64,000 nt of DNA from CAWUFC02 sp963921335 (GTDB lineage Bacteria; Pseudomonadota; Gammaproteobacteria; Pseudomonadales; Halieaceae), in assembly GCA_963921335.3 (NCBI GenBank), contig CAWUFC020000001.1, positions 186,001-250,000 of the forward strand, written 5' to 3'. Positions 44,870-52,921 of the stretch are shown piece by piece. Position 1 is the stretch's first letter, and every line of letters begins with the position of its first letter. The notes under the pieces were generated by a model. It did no database searches, had not been told where the DNA came from, and was given only the letters and a program-made list of their open reading frames with translations. The translations under genes were made by a program, and so were the position numbers.

Positions 44870-46177
44870 TCAGCCAGGCCCGGCACATGCAGCACGGGCT
44901 TCCACAAAGAACTGCGGCGTGAATCTGGCCGGCAAACGTTGCGCTTCTTCAATCAACCCCGGTTTTCCAGCACGGGTTTCAAACTGGTACTGCTAGAGAA
45001 TTTTCCCGGCGGTATCTACTTCGAACACTCGACTTCCGGTGGGTTCGCTCAGCAACACCGTGTCGGGACTCAGCCACTGGTGTTTGCCCATAATACTGGC
45101 ATAAAAAGGCTGCTCCTCCGTGCCTTCAAACCAGACATCGATCTGCCCCGTGTTGAAATCACCAATTACTATACGGCTACTGCCTTTTGAGGCATCTGCC
45201 ACCACGTGGTTGTTATCGTAGACTGACACGCGGTGAGCGTCGATGAAATCTGGATCATGCTGACGCACAAAGCCTCCAGTCCACTGGGCTTTCAGCTGCC
45301 ACTTGTTGTCGAACACCAGCACCGCGTTTACGTTACGCAGCGAGATCATCACATCGCCGAGCTCGAAGAATCCGGATTCTTCGGAGTCATAACTCTCAAC
45401 GTCGTTCAGATGCAGAGTATCGCCCCCGGTAATAGTCTTAAAGGAGCCTGTGCCCTGCAGGTATAAGAGCCCTTGCAGCTCATTGTCGACCAGCAACTTC
45501 ATCACAGAGACCTCTTCGAGGATCTCACCCTCTGGGGACACTCTGATAATAGTGGGCTCAATAAAAGGGGCGTTGTAGTTCGGATAGAGTGTTGAATCGG
45601 CGGCGTGATTGATTTGGCCGGACACCCACAGCTCGCCATCAGAGTTGACGTGAATAGAGTGGTGGGTTCGGTAGGGTAAACGCCATACCACATCATTGCA
45701 GGCATTAAGCCGCATTAAGCCAAGATGCTCAAAATTGAATACCAAATCGCCATTGGGCATGACCACGGCGCCATGAATGTGCGTGCCTGGCTGTCGCTTT
45801 GGAATGGCCGTCGCGGGCAAGTGCTGCGCATTAGGCCATAGGCTGTGCCAGTCTATAGACCAGGCCTGCACGATACTGGCATCACTGTCGAGCACTTCGA
45901 CACGCAACAACTTGTCTTTGGCTGTTATTAGCGTGAGACCACGCTCACCGCTAGACTGCACCATTGCCGGTGCGCTATTGAGGCGAGGCTTTAGAAGCTG
46001 CGCATCTTCATCAACGTTTAGCTCATGCCACTGTTGCAGTGATGTGCGTGCCACACCGGCATGAAACCAGCCCTTTTCCCAGGCCACCATGCCATAGCAC
46101 ACCGAGAAAAATATCAGCGAAAAGTAGAACAGTATTTTTGGCAGGCGCTCTTCCTGCCCTGCTTTGGGTTCACTCAT
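44870..46177 (-). pseudogene. Arylsulfotransferase-like (ASST family) membrane-anchored protein, ending early at TAG
   Basis: The protein has an N-terminal membrane anchor (ILFYFSLIFFSVCYGMVAW) and a periplasmic beta-propeller with family motifs HIHGAVVMPNGDLVFNFEH, RTHHSIHVNSDGELWVSG and GDTLHLNDVE. ASST-like proteins transfer sulfate between phenols or act on surface glycans. TAG at 44995-44993 ends it at 394 residues, right after DTAGKIL, where this family usually continues with tryptophan. The frame stays open for 40 further codons (QYQFETRAGKPGLIEE, LPARFTPQFFVEAR) to TGA at 44870. A TGG to TAG change is the simplest reading. The truncated form might still fold. Confidence 0.68.
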
Positions 46178-46190
46178 GGCAGCAGTATAT

Positions 46191-47285
46191 CTAATCGCGC
46201 CACGTACGCACCTTGTTCAAGTAAGGGAAAAAGCGGTCTTTCTGGCGATTTACCGGGCTCTCAACAAGATGATATGAGGCAGCTGAAAACAGCAATGTAG
46301 TGGCAAAACAAAGCGAAACCATAGCTGCGCTTGCCACAGGAATATCCAGCTGAAGACGATCCACCATAACCAACACAAAACCAATCAATGGCAGATGCAA
46401 GAGGTAGGCAGAATAAGAAAGTCGCCCCATGTAACGCATGGGGGCGCTATCAAAAAGCCATGGCAACAAGCGCCCCTGCGTCAAGCAGGAGAGAAATAGC
46501 ACCGCTGTAATGTTTAGGAGCGTGTAACCCTATACCACCTGACTACCCCCTTCCAGGTACAGGGGGTACCAAAAAGCAGAAGTGTTCGGAGCCTCGGCAC
46601 GCTGATAATTCCAGTATCCCGCACCAAGGGTCAGTAGCAAGGCCAGGAAAAAGTGCCAGGGACGGGCTTGGAAGTTGGTGATACCCAATAATCCACCGAT
46701 GGCAAAGGCGTCAATATGGGACGTGGGTAACAGGTAAACAGACTCTGCCAAATGATCCCCTTTTATAATCCCGGGCAATATCAACAGGGTTACATACCGC
46801 AACAATGGTCCGGCAAGGGCTAAAGCTAGTAACAAACTGCGCAGGCGCTCAGGTGGACAGTAGAAAATAACCAGCGGCCAAATCAGGTAGAACTGCTCTT
46901 CCACGCATAACGACCAAAGATGAACGATCATAATACGCTTTTCGGTCAAGTCATAAGCCATCAGAAGATTGTAGGTATAGGTGGCTGCATAACCCCAGTT
47001 GTCAGTGTTGCGTGGAGCGGAGCCGAGCAAGGCAGCCAGAATCAGAAACCCCAAAATAAATACGTAATAGGCAGGAAACAACCGCATTGCGCGGCGCCCA
47101 TAAAAAGATAACAGGTAGGGCTTAAGAGGCTGCTCGCGATGTTCAACCAGGATGCGAGTAATCAAATAACCCTAAAGTACAAAAAAGATCTGTACACCGA
47201 TCCATCCTATGTCCAACAGCTTGTAGTGATTAGCAATAACCAACAGGCACGCTAAGCCACGCATGCCGTCCAGACCACGAATCAC
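46191..47285 (-). pseudogene. Acyltransferase 3 family membrane protein with two in-frame TAG codons
   Basis: From GTG 47285 (overlapping the upstream TGA as GTGA) the frame reads IRGLDGMRGLACLLVIANHY and IGWIGVQIFFVL, then TAG at 47174-47172. It resumes with GYLITRILVEHREQPLKPYL and runs through LFPAYYVFILGFL and LWSLCVEEQFYLIWPLVIFY to TAG at 46532-46530. It continues with GYTLLNITAVLFLSCL to the real end at 46191. The first stop replaces the serine of the usual FFVLSGYLIT motif; the second probably replaces tryptophan. The repaired length is 364 residues, normal for the family. Two stops make a true pseudogene likely. Confidence 0.78.
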
Positions 47286-49672
47286 TGAGTCGGCTCTCCG
47301 TAGATCCGATAGAAACAGAATGCTGTCAGGCTATAGAACAGGGCGCCCAAGTAGAAGTTTGTGCTGATTGACACATAGATGGAGATAAACACGGCTAGCG
47401 ACGAGAACAGGACACCGAAAATTCCATTAAGACCCCAAAACCAGGGTGCCGCCGAGGGGTAAAGCGCGCGTGCCTGACGCATCCCGGCAGGGAAAAAGCA
47501 ACCAAGCAGGATACCCAGCGGGAAAATAGCTGCGACACTCAGGAAAATGCGCACCATTACCCGCTCACCACTGTAGTTGAGCATGAGGTAGCTCACCAGT
47601 TCCTGCAGCAGCAACACTGATATTGCCGTCAGCAAGGACAACCCCATCAGCACGTCACGACGCTGAAAAAACAGCCTATCGCTGACAAAGCTACCCAGTC
47701 CAGTGCTGGCGATAATCGAGAATAAAAGAATACCTAGCGCATAGGTGGGGTGGCCGAGAAAAACTGACAAGCGCTGTAGCAATGCAATCTCGACCGTCAT
47801 AAAACCAGCGCCTATGAAGCAGAAAAACAAAATCGCCGCCAATGAAGCACCCGAGCTCCCGGCTTCACGACGGTAAAGCATTAAAAGAGGTAATAGCACA
47901 CCAAGTACTGTCAAAACCGTCAGCAGTGCGATCAGGAATACCAGTGTCACCGTTGCATTGATATTACCCTTGACCACACCAGCATTCGTAACACCACCAC
48001 TTAGCACTTCCCATACGCCCGCCAATTTCAGCATATTGAAGAAATAGGGACTTTGATCTGTCGGCGGACTGAGATTTAGAGCAGACTGTTCATTGATGGA
48101 AAGCAAATCCGCCATGCTCTCAGCCGCTACCATTTTCTGCAGCAGAAGATCGGTCGGCTCCTTACCCGGAGCCAGCAGTAATTGGTGGCCATATTGTTGC
48201 ACGGCGGCATCAAGGTTAGAGATATCCTGTTGGCTTAAGGGCTGAAGTGATAACAGCAAGGTAGCGACCTTACCGTGAGATACCATAGCCAGATGCTGAC
48301 TGGGTTTGTCGACACCGGAGTGCAGTAATGAGGCCACAGCAAGACTGAGTGCGCGTCCTGTTTCACTGGCATTCTCAGCATCATACCAACGCGACACTGT
48401 CAACAAACCGCCGCCCGCTAAGCGCGACAGTAACAGCCTCCAGGCCTCGATCGTATAAAGGCCATTCTCCGACAAACTGAAAGCGCCAGCTCCGGTTGTA
48501 GCCCATGTATCAATGAGCGACATTTGCAAAACCGCAAAGCGCTCAGGATGATTAGCGAAATAACTGCGGGCGTCATCTACCACAAGCTCAACAGCCGGAT
48601 GGTCAGCGACACCAACAAAATCGCGATAAGGGCCTTTCAGCAGATCGACAAAAATTGGGTTCAACTCAATACCCAGCACTCGCTGATGCCCGAATAGAAC
48701 AGCCGCCTGCACGTCGCGACCGCCCCCAACACCTACTATCGCCGCACCACCTTGAGGCCGTAAATGATAGGCGACATTGGTAACGTCCCACTTTAAGTGC
48801 TCGACATCCTCGGGAGTTTTGAAATAGCGCATACTGGTGCCAGCCACACCATCGATGTTCAAGTAATGCTGGCGGCTACGCATGCTTTTCATCTTTTCAC
48901 GGTCGCCACCCCACAGCGAGGGCGGGCCATCAAACTCCTCGCCCATCATGACTCGGGAGTAAGAATTCCAGTCATCGAATACGATTGCGCGCGGCGCCTG
49001 CTTGCTTTTGATATAGGCCGGGCTGATCAGCCCGCTCGTCAAATTACCAACAAGCAGCAGTGCCGCGCAGGCAGCGGAGATGAACAACCAACGGGGCCTC
49101 ATCTGCGCATCTGGCAACAACAGATGACCGGCCGCCACCCCCAAAACACCTGCCAATAGTGCAACACTGGGCGTATCCATCGAGCTCAAAGCCCACAAAG
49201 CCAGGAGACAGCCACTAGCTGCACCTGCGAGGTCTGCCGCGTAAATTCGGTTAACTGATAGATCACTGCGTGACAGCAGGGCTGAGATGGTTACTCCAGA
49301 AAAGTAGAAAGGCGCGGCGATAGCTACGGTTATACCGGCCAGTAAAAAAGCAGATCGCCACCCATCCGCACCGGACAGTTCCCCCGGGACAGGCACGAAA
49401 CAAACGACCAGCAATGCCAACAAAACACTGAGAGAGAACAAGTAACAATGCAGGGCGCAGCTTCGCAAGAGTGTGTGCTGGTCAAATAAGTCCGGCCTTA
49501 GGAAAACGCGGATCGCGCCTGCAGTCATGCCCAACATGGCCACAGAGATGGCAAAAAAACCAAGGTGATACCAGGTGATAACACTCAGTAGTCGCGACAA
49601 AGTGATTTCGAACACTAAGGTCGCCATGGCAATAAGAAACATGGCCCAGTAAGCCGAGCGCGAAGAATTCAA
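47282..49672 (-). CDS. Membrane protein with spermidine-synthase-like (aminopropyltransferase-like) domain
   Basis: The 796-residue protein has about six N-terminal membrane segments, a central soluble Rossmann domain and six or more C-terminal segments. The central part has the SAM-binding loop AAIVGVGGGRDVQAAVLFG, GIELNPIFVDLL and VVDDARSYFA, as in spermidine synthases and related methyltransferases. Comparable fused transporter/spermidine-synthase proteins are annotated in many bacteria with unknown substrates. The apparent start is TTG 49672 without a ribosome site; ATG 49642 is an alternative. It leads the minus-strand modification cluster. Confidence 0.8.
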   Translation of the reverse strand: MNSSRSAYWAMFLIAMATLVFEITLSRLLSVITWYHLGFFAISVAMLGMTAGAIRVFLRPDLFDQHTLLRSCALHCYLFSLSVLLALLVVCFVPVPGELSGADGWRSAFLLAGITVAIAAPFYFSGVTISALLSRSDLSVNRIYAADLAGAASGCLLALWALSSMDTPSVALLAGVLGVAAGHLLLPDAQMRPRWLFISAACAALLLVGNLTSGLISPAYIKSKQAPRAIVFDDWNSYSRVMMGEEFDGPPSLWGGDREKMKSMRSRQHYLNIDGVAGTSMRYFKTPEDVEHLKWDVTNVAYHLRPQGGAAIVGVGGGRDVQAAVLFGHQRVLGIELNPIFVDLLKGPYRDFVGVADHPAVELVVDDARSYFANHPERFAVLQMSLIDTWATTGAGAFSLSENGLYTIEAWRLLLSRLAGGGLLTVSRWYDAENASETGRALSLAVASLLHSGVDKPSQHLAMVSHGKVATLLLSLQPLSQQDISNLDAAVQQYGHQLLLAPGKEPTDLLLQKMVAAESMADLLSINEQSALNLSPPTDQSPYFFNMLKLAGVWEVLSGGVTNAGVVKGNINATVTLVFLIALLTVLTVLGVLLPLLMLYRREAGSSGASLAAILFFCFIGAGFMTVEIALLQRLSVFLGHPTYALGILLFSIIASTGLGSFVSDRLFFQRRDVLMGLSLLTAISVLLLQELVSYLMLNYSGERVMVRIFLSVAAIFPLGILLGCFFPAGMRQARALYPSAAPWFWGLNGIFGVLFSSLAVFISIYVSISTNFYLGALFYSLTAFCFYRIYGEPTQ

Positions 49673-49706
49673 ATCAGGAGGCCCCGATTTTAAGAGACAA
49701 CTTCAT

Positions 49707-51356
49707 GTGGCGGGGTCTTCCCGTATAATCCTCTATGTGAACAACACGGATGCTATCAAACCTGCCGCCCGCTGGCAGCGCACATTGCAGGGGCTGGCTC
49801 TTGTGCTTTTACTGTTGTTCTTCGCCGCCTACTGGGACAAAACAAGTAACACAGTACTGTTCTTTGATTCAGGCTGGCATGCCACCGTGGCAAAAAACCT
49901 CGCTGAGGGCCACGGGTATGCCAGTTCTTACCACGGTTTTAAGCCTTTCGACCCTGACGTGACTACTGGTCCCGTGCCTATTGGCATCATGGCCCTGGCG
50001 ATTGCCACCACGGACAACCATTACTGGCTGCCAGCAACCGTGCAAAGCCTGTTAAACCTGACTTTGCTGGTTCTAGTCCTATTAGCCATCAGACGACTTG
50101 GCGGTGTACGTGCCTGCGTCGCCGCTGCAACTGCAGTTGGCTTATTGCTGACATTTTTTGAAGAGCGTTGGTGGCACATTTTTACAGGCGATATGCCGAG
50201 CCTGCTACTGGGTTGCCTCAGCCTGGCCTTGTTGGTCGCGGGTACACACAGACGCAGTATTCGCTATCTTATGGTTTCAGGACTGCTCAGTGGCGCGGCT
50301 GTGTTAAGCAAATCCGTTGGCGTAGTCATGCTACTGGCAGGGCTTTGCTACTTATTGTTATTGGCCAAGCGCAAGACCCACCTCGCCGCCGGCGCAGCAT
50401 TAGTCTTTTGTATAGGGGTAACGTTACCAAACGCCATTTGGTTAGGATTAAAGGACACACCTGCCCAAGGCAAACCTGCCATGGATCGGGCAGTAGTTGG
50501 CATTAGCCAGTTGATAGCAGCACCTGATAAAGCAGTGCACATCCGTAAGTCGCTCAAAATCAGTCAGAGCGCACTCAACAGAAAACTCGGTCGCTACGGC
50601 GCACCCGCCAACAGCTTCTGGATATTGCCATTCGCTATCATGTTGCTGACCGTGATTGTAATGCTGAAGCGAAGCGGACACTGGCACCATTTTCTGCTTT
50701 GTCTATGCATCGCCAGCCTTGGATTTTGGGCCTGGCACCTGTTCCTTAACGTGTCACCACTGAGTAAATATGGCCTATACCCCCTATGGCTCAGCCTATT
50801 CACCCTATTGCTGGCAATAAGTGGCAGCCGTGTACCGTGGCTAGCACCGGTGCTGGTCATACTATGGATAACGGTGGCACCAGTTCGAAGCCAGGACGCC
50901 GTATTCAAATTTTTCAGCTTCGGCTATCCGAATGATTTTTATCGCGACCATGTGGAGTCGATTGCTGAACAAGTTGTTGCGTACCGCAGCAGCAAAGCAC
51001 AATTACCGTTGGCGGCCTGCGGCTGGCAGTCCATCCCATGGCAACTGGAATTTGTACTTCCCGAGGCCAACAACTTCAGCGACTGCTACCAAATGCTCGA
51101 TGAGGCTGTTATCGAAGATGCTGCCACGGGCAGGAAATACTTCGATCCGGATATCGATCTAGGCTTTGTCCTGATCAGTGAACGCGTGCTCTGGAAACTG
51201 AGGCAAAATAACTGGGAGCCTCACCGAATCATAGAGGCAACCTGCGGCAGGCATATTCTGTATGAGAACGAGGGGTTTCGGATGCTGCGCTGCGACGACC
51301 AAGCGATCAGACGATCCCTGGATCCCAACAAGTACACCAGTTTTTCTGAAAGGTAG
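49707..51356 (+). CDS. GT-C fold glycosyltransferase (ArnT/PMT-like membrane protein)
   Basis: The 549-residue protein has about ten membrane segments. The first periplasmic loop reads FFDSGWHATVAKNLAEGHGY, the acidic loop of GT39/ArnT-type enzymes that use lipid-linked sugars. A soluble C-terminal part with several cysteines follows. It is divergent from the spermidine-synthase-like gene. The start is GTG 49707 or GTG 49737; a TATAAT at 49724-49729 would put transcription start at the second GTG. It is followed closely by an insertion sequence. Confidence 0.8.
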   Translation: MAGSSRIILYVNNTDAIKPAARWQRTLQGLALVLLLLFFAAYWDKTSNTVLFFDSGWHATVAKNLAEGHGYASSYHGFKPFDPDVTTGPVPIGIMALAIATTDNHYWLPATVQSLLNLTLLVLVLLAIRRLGGVRACVAAATAVGLLLTFFEERWWHIFTGDMPSLLLGCLSLALLVAGTHRRSIRYLMVSGLLSGAAVLSKSVGVVMLLAGLCYLLLLAKRKTHLAAGAALVFCIGVTLPNAIWLGLKDTPAQGKPAMDRAVVGISQLIAAPDKAVHIRKSLKISQSALNRKLGRYGAPANSFWILPFAIMLLTVIVMLKRSGHWHHFLLCLCIASLGFWAWHLFLNVSPLSKYGLYPLWLSLFTLLLAISGSRVPWLAPVLVILWITVAPVRSQDAVFKFFSFGYPNDFYRDHVESIAEQVVAYRSSKAQLPLAACGWQSIPWQLEFVLPEANNFSDCYQMLDEAVIEDAATGRKYFDPDIDLGFVLISERVLWKLRQNNWEPHRIIEATCGRHILYENEGFRMLRCDDQAIRRSLDPNKYTSFSER

Positions 51357-51369
51357 CGGGAGGAAAAAT

Positions 51370-51398
51370 TGTGAATTCTCGCTAGATGCGTGACACAT
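51370..51398 (+). repeat. Left terminal inverted repeat of the IS
   Basis: Starts TGTGAATTCTC and ends GTGACACAT; pairs imperfectly with 52357-52385. Confidence 0.75.
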
Positions 51399-51437
51399 TA
51401 AGCTTTCGTTTCAAGGTTAACTTGAAGGGGAAGCAAC

Positions 51438-52376
51438 ATGACCAAAGCACAGCAAGCCAGGCTGGTCGCCTGGCGCCTCAAAATCCTCAATTGGGCCGAT
51501 GGTGAGCCCCGGCAAGTCTCTCGGACATGCCGTTACTTCGGTATCTCCAGAACAGCGTTTTACCGCTGGAAGCGCCGTTATGAAGAGCACGGCGAGGCCG
51601 GGCTGGCAGATCGAGGCAAGCAGCCACATCGCCACCCCAACGATACACCCAAAGAGGTGGTCAGCAAGATCCTGTATCTGCGTCAGAACTACCACTTTGG
51701 CGCTGGACGCATACAGGCTTACCTGCAGCGCTTCCATGAGATCAAGATAGCTGTATCAACCGTGCATCGAATCCTGGAGAAGAACGGAATGGGCCGTCTT
51801 CCTGCCAACCAGAAGCACCAGCCCCACAAGAAGCGGTGGAAGCGCTATGAGAAGCCAAAGCCCGGACATCGCCTGCAAATGGACGTAAAGTTCCTTGAGC
51901 GCATTCCTGGGACCGGTAAACGCCTATACCAGTTCACAGCTATAGATGATTGCACTCGAATCCGGGTTCTTAAAATCTATGATCGATGCAATCAGAGTAC
52001 TGCCATCAAGTTTCTAGAAGAGGTCCGAAAGCGACTTCCCTTCCGAATACAGGTCCTTCAGACGGATAACGGCGCGGAGTTCCAGTCCAAATTCCATTGG
52101 CATGCTGAGTCCCTGGATATTACGCACGTGTATATCCGACCACGCACACCGCGCCTAAATGGCAAGGTTGAACGATCACATCGAATCGACAATGAGGAGT
52201 TCTATCAGCTAGTCGATCAAGATGGCATATCGACGGATATACACCTGTTTAACGAAAAACTGCGTGAATGGGAGGACTACTACAATTATCATCGTCCTCA
52301 TGGAGCGCTGCAGGGCCAGACTCCATACGAACGACTCATCGATAAAACGAGAGCTGATGTGTCACCGTTAGAGTGA
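51438..52376 (+). CDS. IS481-like DDE transposase
   Basis: The 312-residue transposase has an N-terminal helix-turn-helix (VSRTCRYFGISRTAFYRWKR) and an rve/DDE catalytic domain: MDVKFLERIPGTGKRLYQFT (first D), VLQTDNGAEFQSKF (second D) and NGKVERSHRIDNEEFYQL (E). Order and spacing fit the IS481 group; IS3-type orfB is related but normally needs a second frame. AGGGGAAG lies before ATG 51438. Its stop falls within the right inverted repeat. The gene looks intact and may be active. Confidence 0.88.
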   Translation: MTKAQQARLVAWRLKILNWADGEPRQVSRTCRYFGISRTAFYRWKRRYEEHGEAGLADRGKQPHRHPNDTPKEVVSKILYLRQNYHFGAGRIQAYLQRFHEIKIAVSTVHRILEKNGMGRLPANQKHQPHKKRWKRYEKPKPGHRLQMDVKFLERIPGTGKRLYQFTAIDDCTRIRVLKIYDRCNQSTAIKFLEEVRKRLPFRIQVLQTDNGAEFQSKFHWHAESLDITHVYIRPRTPRLNGKVERSHRIDNEEFYQLVDQDGISTDIHLFNEKLREWEDYYNYHRPHGALQGQTPYERLIDKTRADVSPLE

Positions 52377-52385
52377 GAACCTACA
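52357..52385 (-). repeat. Right terminal inverted repeat of the IS
   Basis: Begins ATGTGTCACC and ends GAACCTACA; partner of 51370-51398. Confidence 0.75.
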
Positions 52386-52394
52386 ATTTAAAAT

Positions 52395-52471
52395 TGGTCG
52401 GTGTGAGAGGATTCGAACCTCCGACCCCTTCCTCCCGAAGGAAGTGCGCTACCAGGCTGCGCCACACACCG
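52395..52471 (-). tRNA. tRNA-Pro (anticodon CGG)
   Basis: The 77-base minus-strand sequence starts CGGTGTGTGGCGCAGC, has a D-arm with GCCTGGTAGCGC, an anticodon loop TTCGGGA (anticodon CGG), the T-loop GGTTCGAATCC and an acceptor end pairing with the start, followed by encoded CCA. It closely resembles E. coli proK. Its 3' end points toward the insertion sequence and the modification cluster. Confidence 0.96.
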
Positions 52472-52498
52472 ACAACAGGTACTACCGAAAGGCGCGCT

Positions 52499-52526
52499 AC
52501 TATACCAGAGCACCCTGATTAGTAAA
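52499..52526 (-). promoter_or_regulatory. Promoter of tRNA-Pro
   Basis: On the minus strand TTTACT (52526-52521) and TATAGT (52504-52499) are separated by 16 bases. The -10 box is followed by GC-rich AGCGCGCC, a discriminator typical of stable-RNA promoters under stringent control. About 27 bases separate the -10 box from the mature tRNA 5' end. Confidence 0.55.
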
Positions 52527-52533
52527 ATACGCC

Positions 52534-52719
52534 CTAATAAACCCCGGACCAGCGCGCCAGCACAATGCTCAACACGCTCATGGCGGTGACAATCACCACA
52601 AGAAAAGCCAGCAGGCGCAGCGGTTTAAAGGGCTTGCGTTCCACCGCGTTAATGCCGGTGCTGGTGAATTTGTCTACCTTGGCCTGATCCTCAGGCGAGA
52701 GTCTCGGTTCTTCTTCCAT
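52534..52719 (-). CDS. DUF3094 family small membrane protein
   Basis: The 61-residue protein has a charged start with LSPEDQAKVDKFTSTGIN and VERKPFKPLRLL, followed by one membrane segment (LAFLVVIVTAMSVLSIVLA). This matches DUF3094, a short inner-membrane protein of unknown function in Gammaproteobacteria. It lies just upstream (in transcription) of the tRNA-Pro promoter. Confidence 0.75.
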   Translation of the reverse strand: MEEEPRLSPEDQAKVDKFTSTGINAVERKPFKPLRLLAFLVVIVTAMSVLSIVLARWSGVY

Positions 52720-52855
52720 CTGCGTATTTTCCTAGAATCATCCGTACTACGCCAGAGTTCAGCATGGGTTCAAACTCCCGTTTCCGGTAGCACGGGAAAG
52801 GATACGTTCCTTTAGTCCGAACAGACCAGATGCCAGCGGACTAAATCGCGGGCAT

Positions 52856-52889
52856 AAAAAAGGGGCCAGGCTTTTACAAGCGCGGCCCC
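52856..52889 (-). terminator. Rho-independent terminator of the acyl-CoA dehydrogenase gene
   Basis: On the minus strand GGGGCC (52889-52884) pairs with GGCCCC (52867-52862), with GCGC/AAGC bases between, and is followed by six T. It begins 32 bases after the acyl-CoA dehydrogenase stop. Confidence 0.8.
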
Positions 52890-52921
52890 AGGTCTCCATC
52901 GCGGGGATAGGAGATTCGGAT

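Larger units (their letters stand above)
51370..52385 (+). mobile_element. IS481-like insertion sequence, 1016 bp
   Basis: The element is bounded by 29-base imperfect inverted repeats (51370-51398 and 52357-52385) that match at 20 of 29 positions, including the inner block GTGACACAT and the outer TGT and TTCTC. It holds one intact transposase gene. I see no clear target-site duplication. It lies between the glycosyltransferase gene and the tRNA-Pro gene, whose 3' end is 9 bases away. Confidence 0.8.

Noticed and set aside
18221..47174. Reassignment of TAG to one amino acid
   Set aside because: TAG ends many intact genes here (carboxylase alpha subunit, P450, GST, sppA, bioF), and the residues replaced at in-frame TAG codons appear to differ.
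51361..52395. Target-site duplication flanking the insertion sequence
   Set aside because: The bases on either side (AAAAAT and ATTTAA) do not form a direct repeat at the proposed ends.
42030..52400. Direct repeat of the tRNA-Pro 3' end as an attachment site
   Set aside because: I found no copy of the T-arm/acceptor sequence near the far edge of the cluster around 42045.
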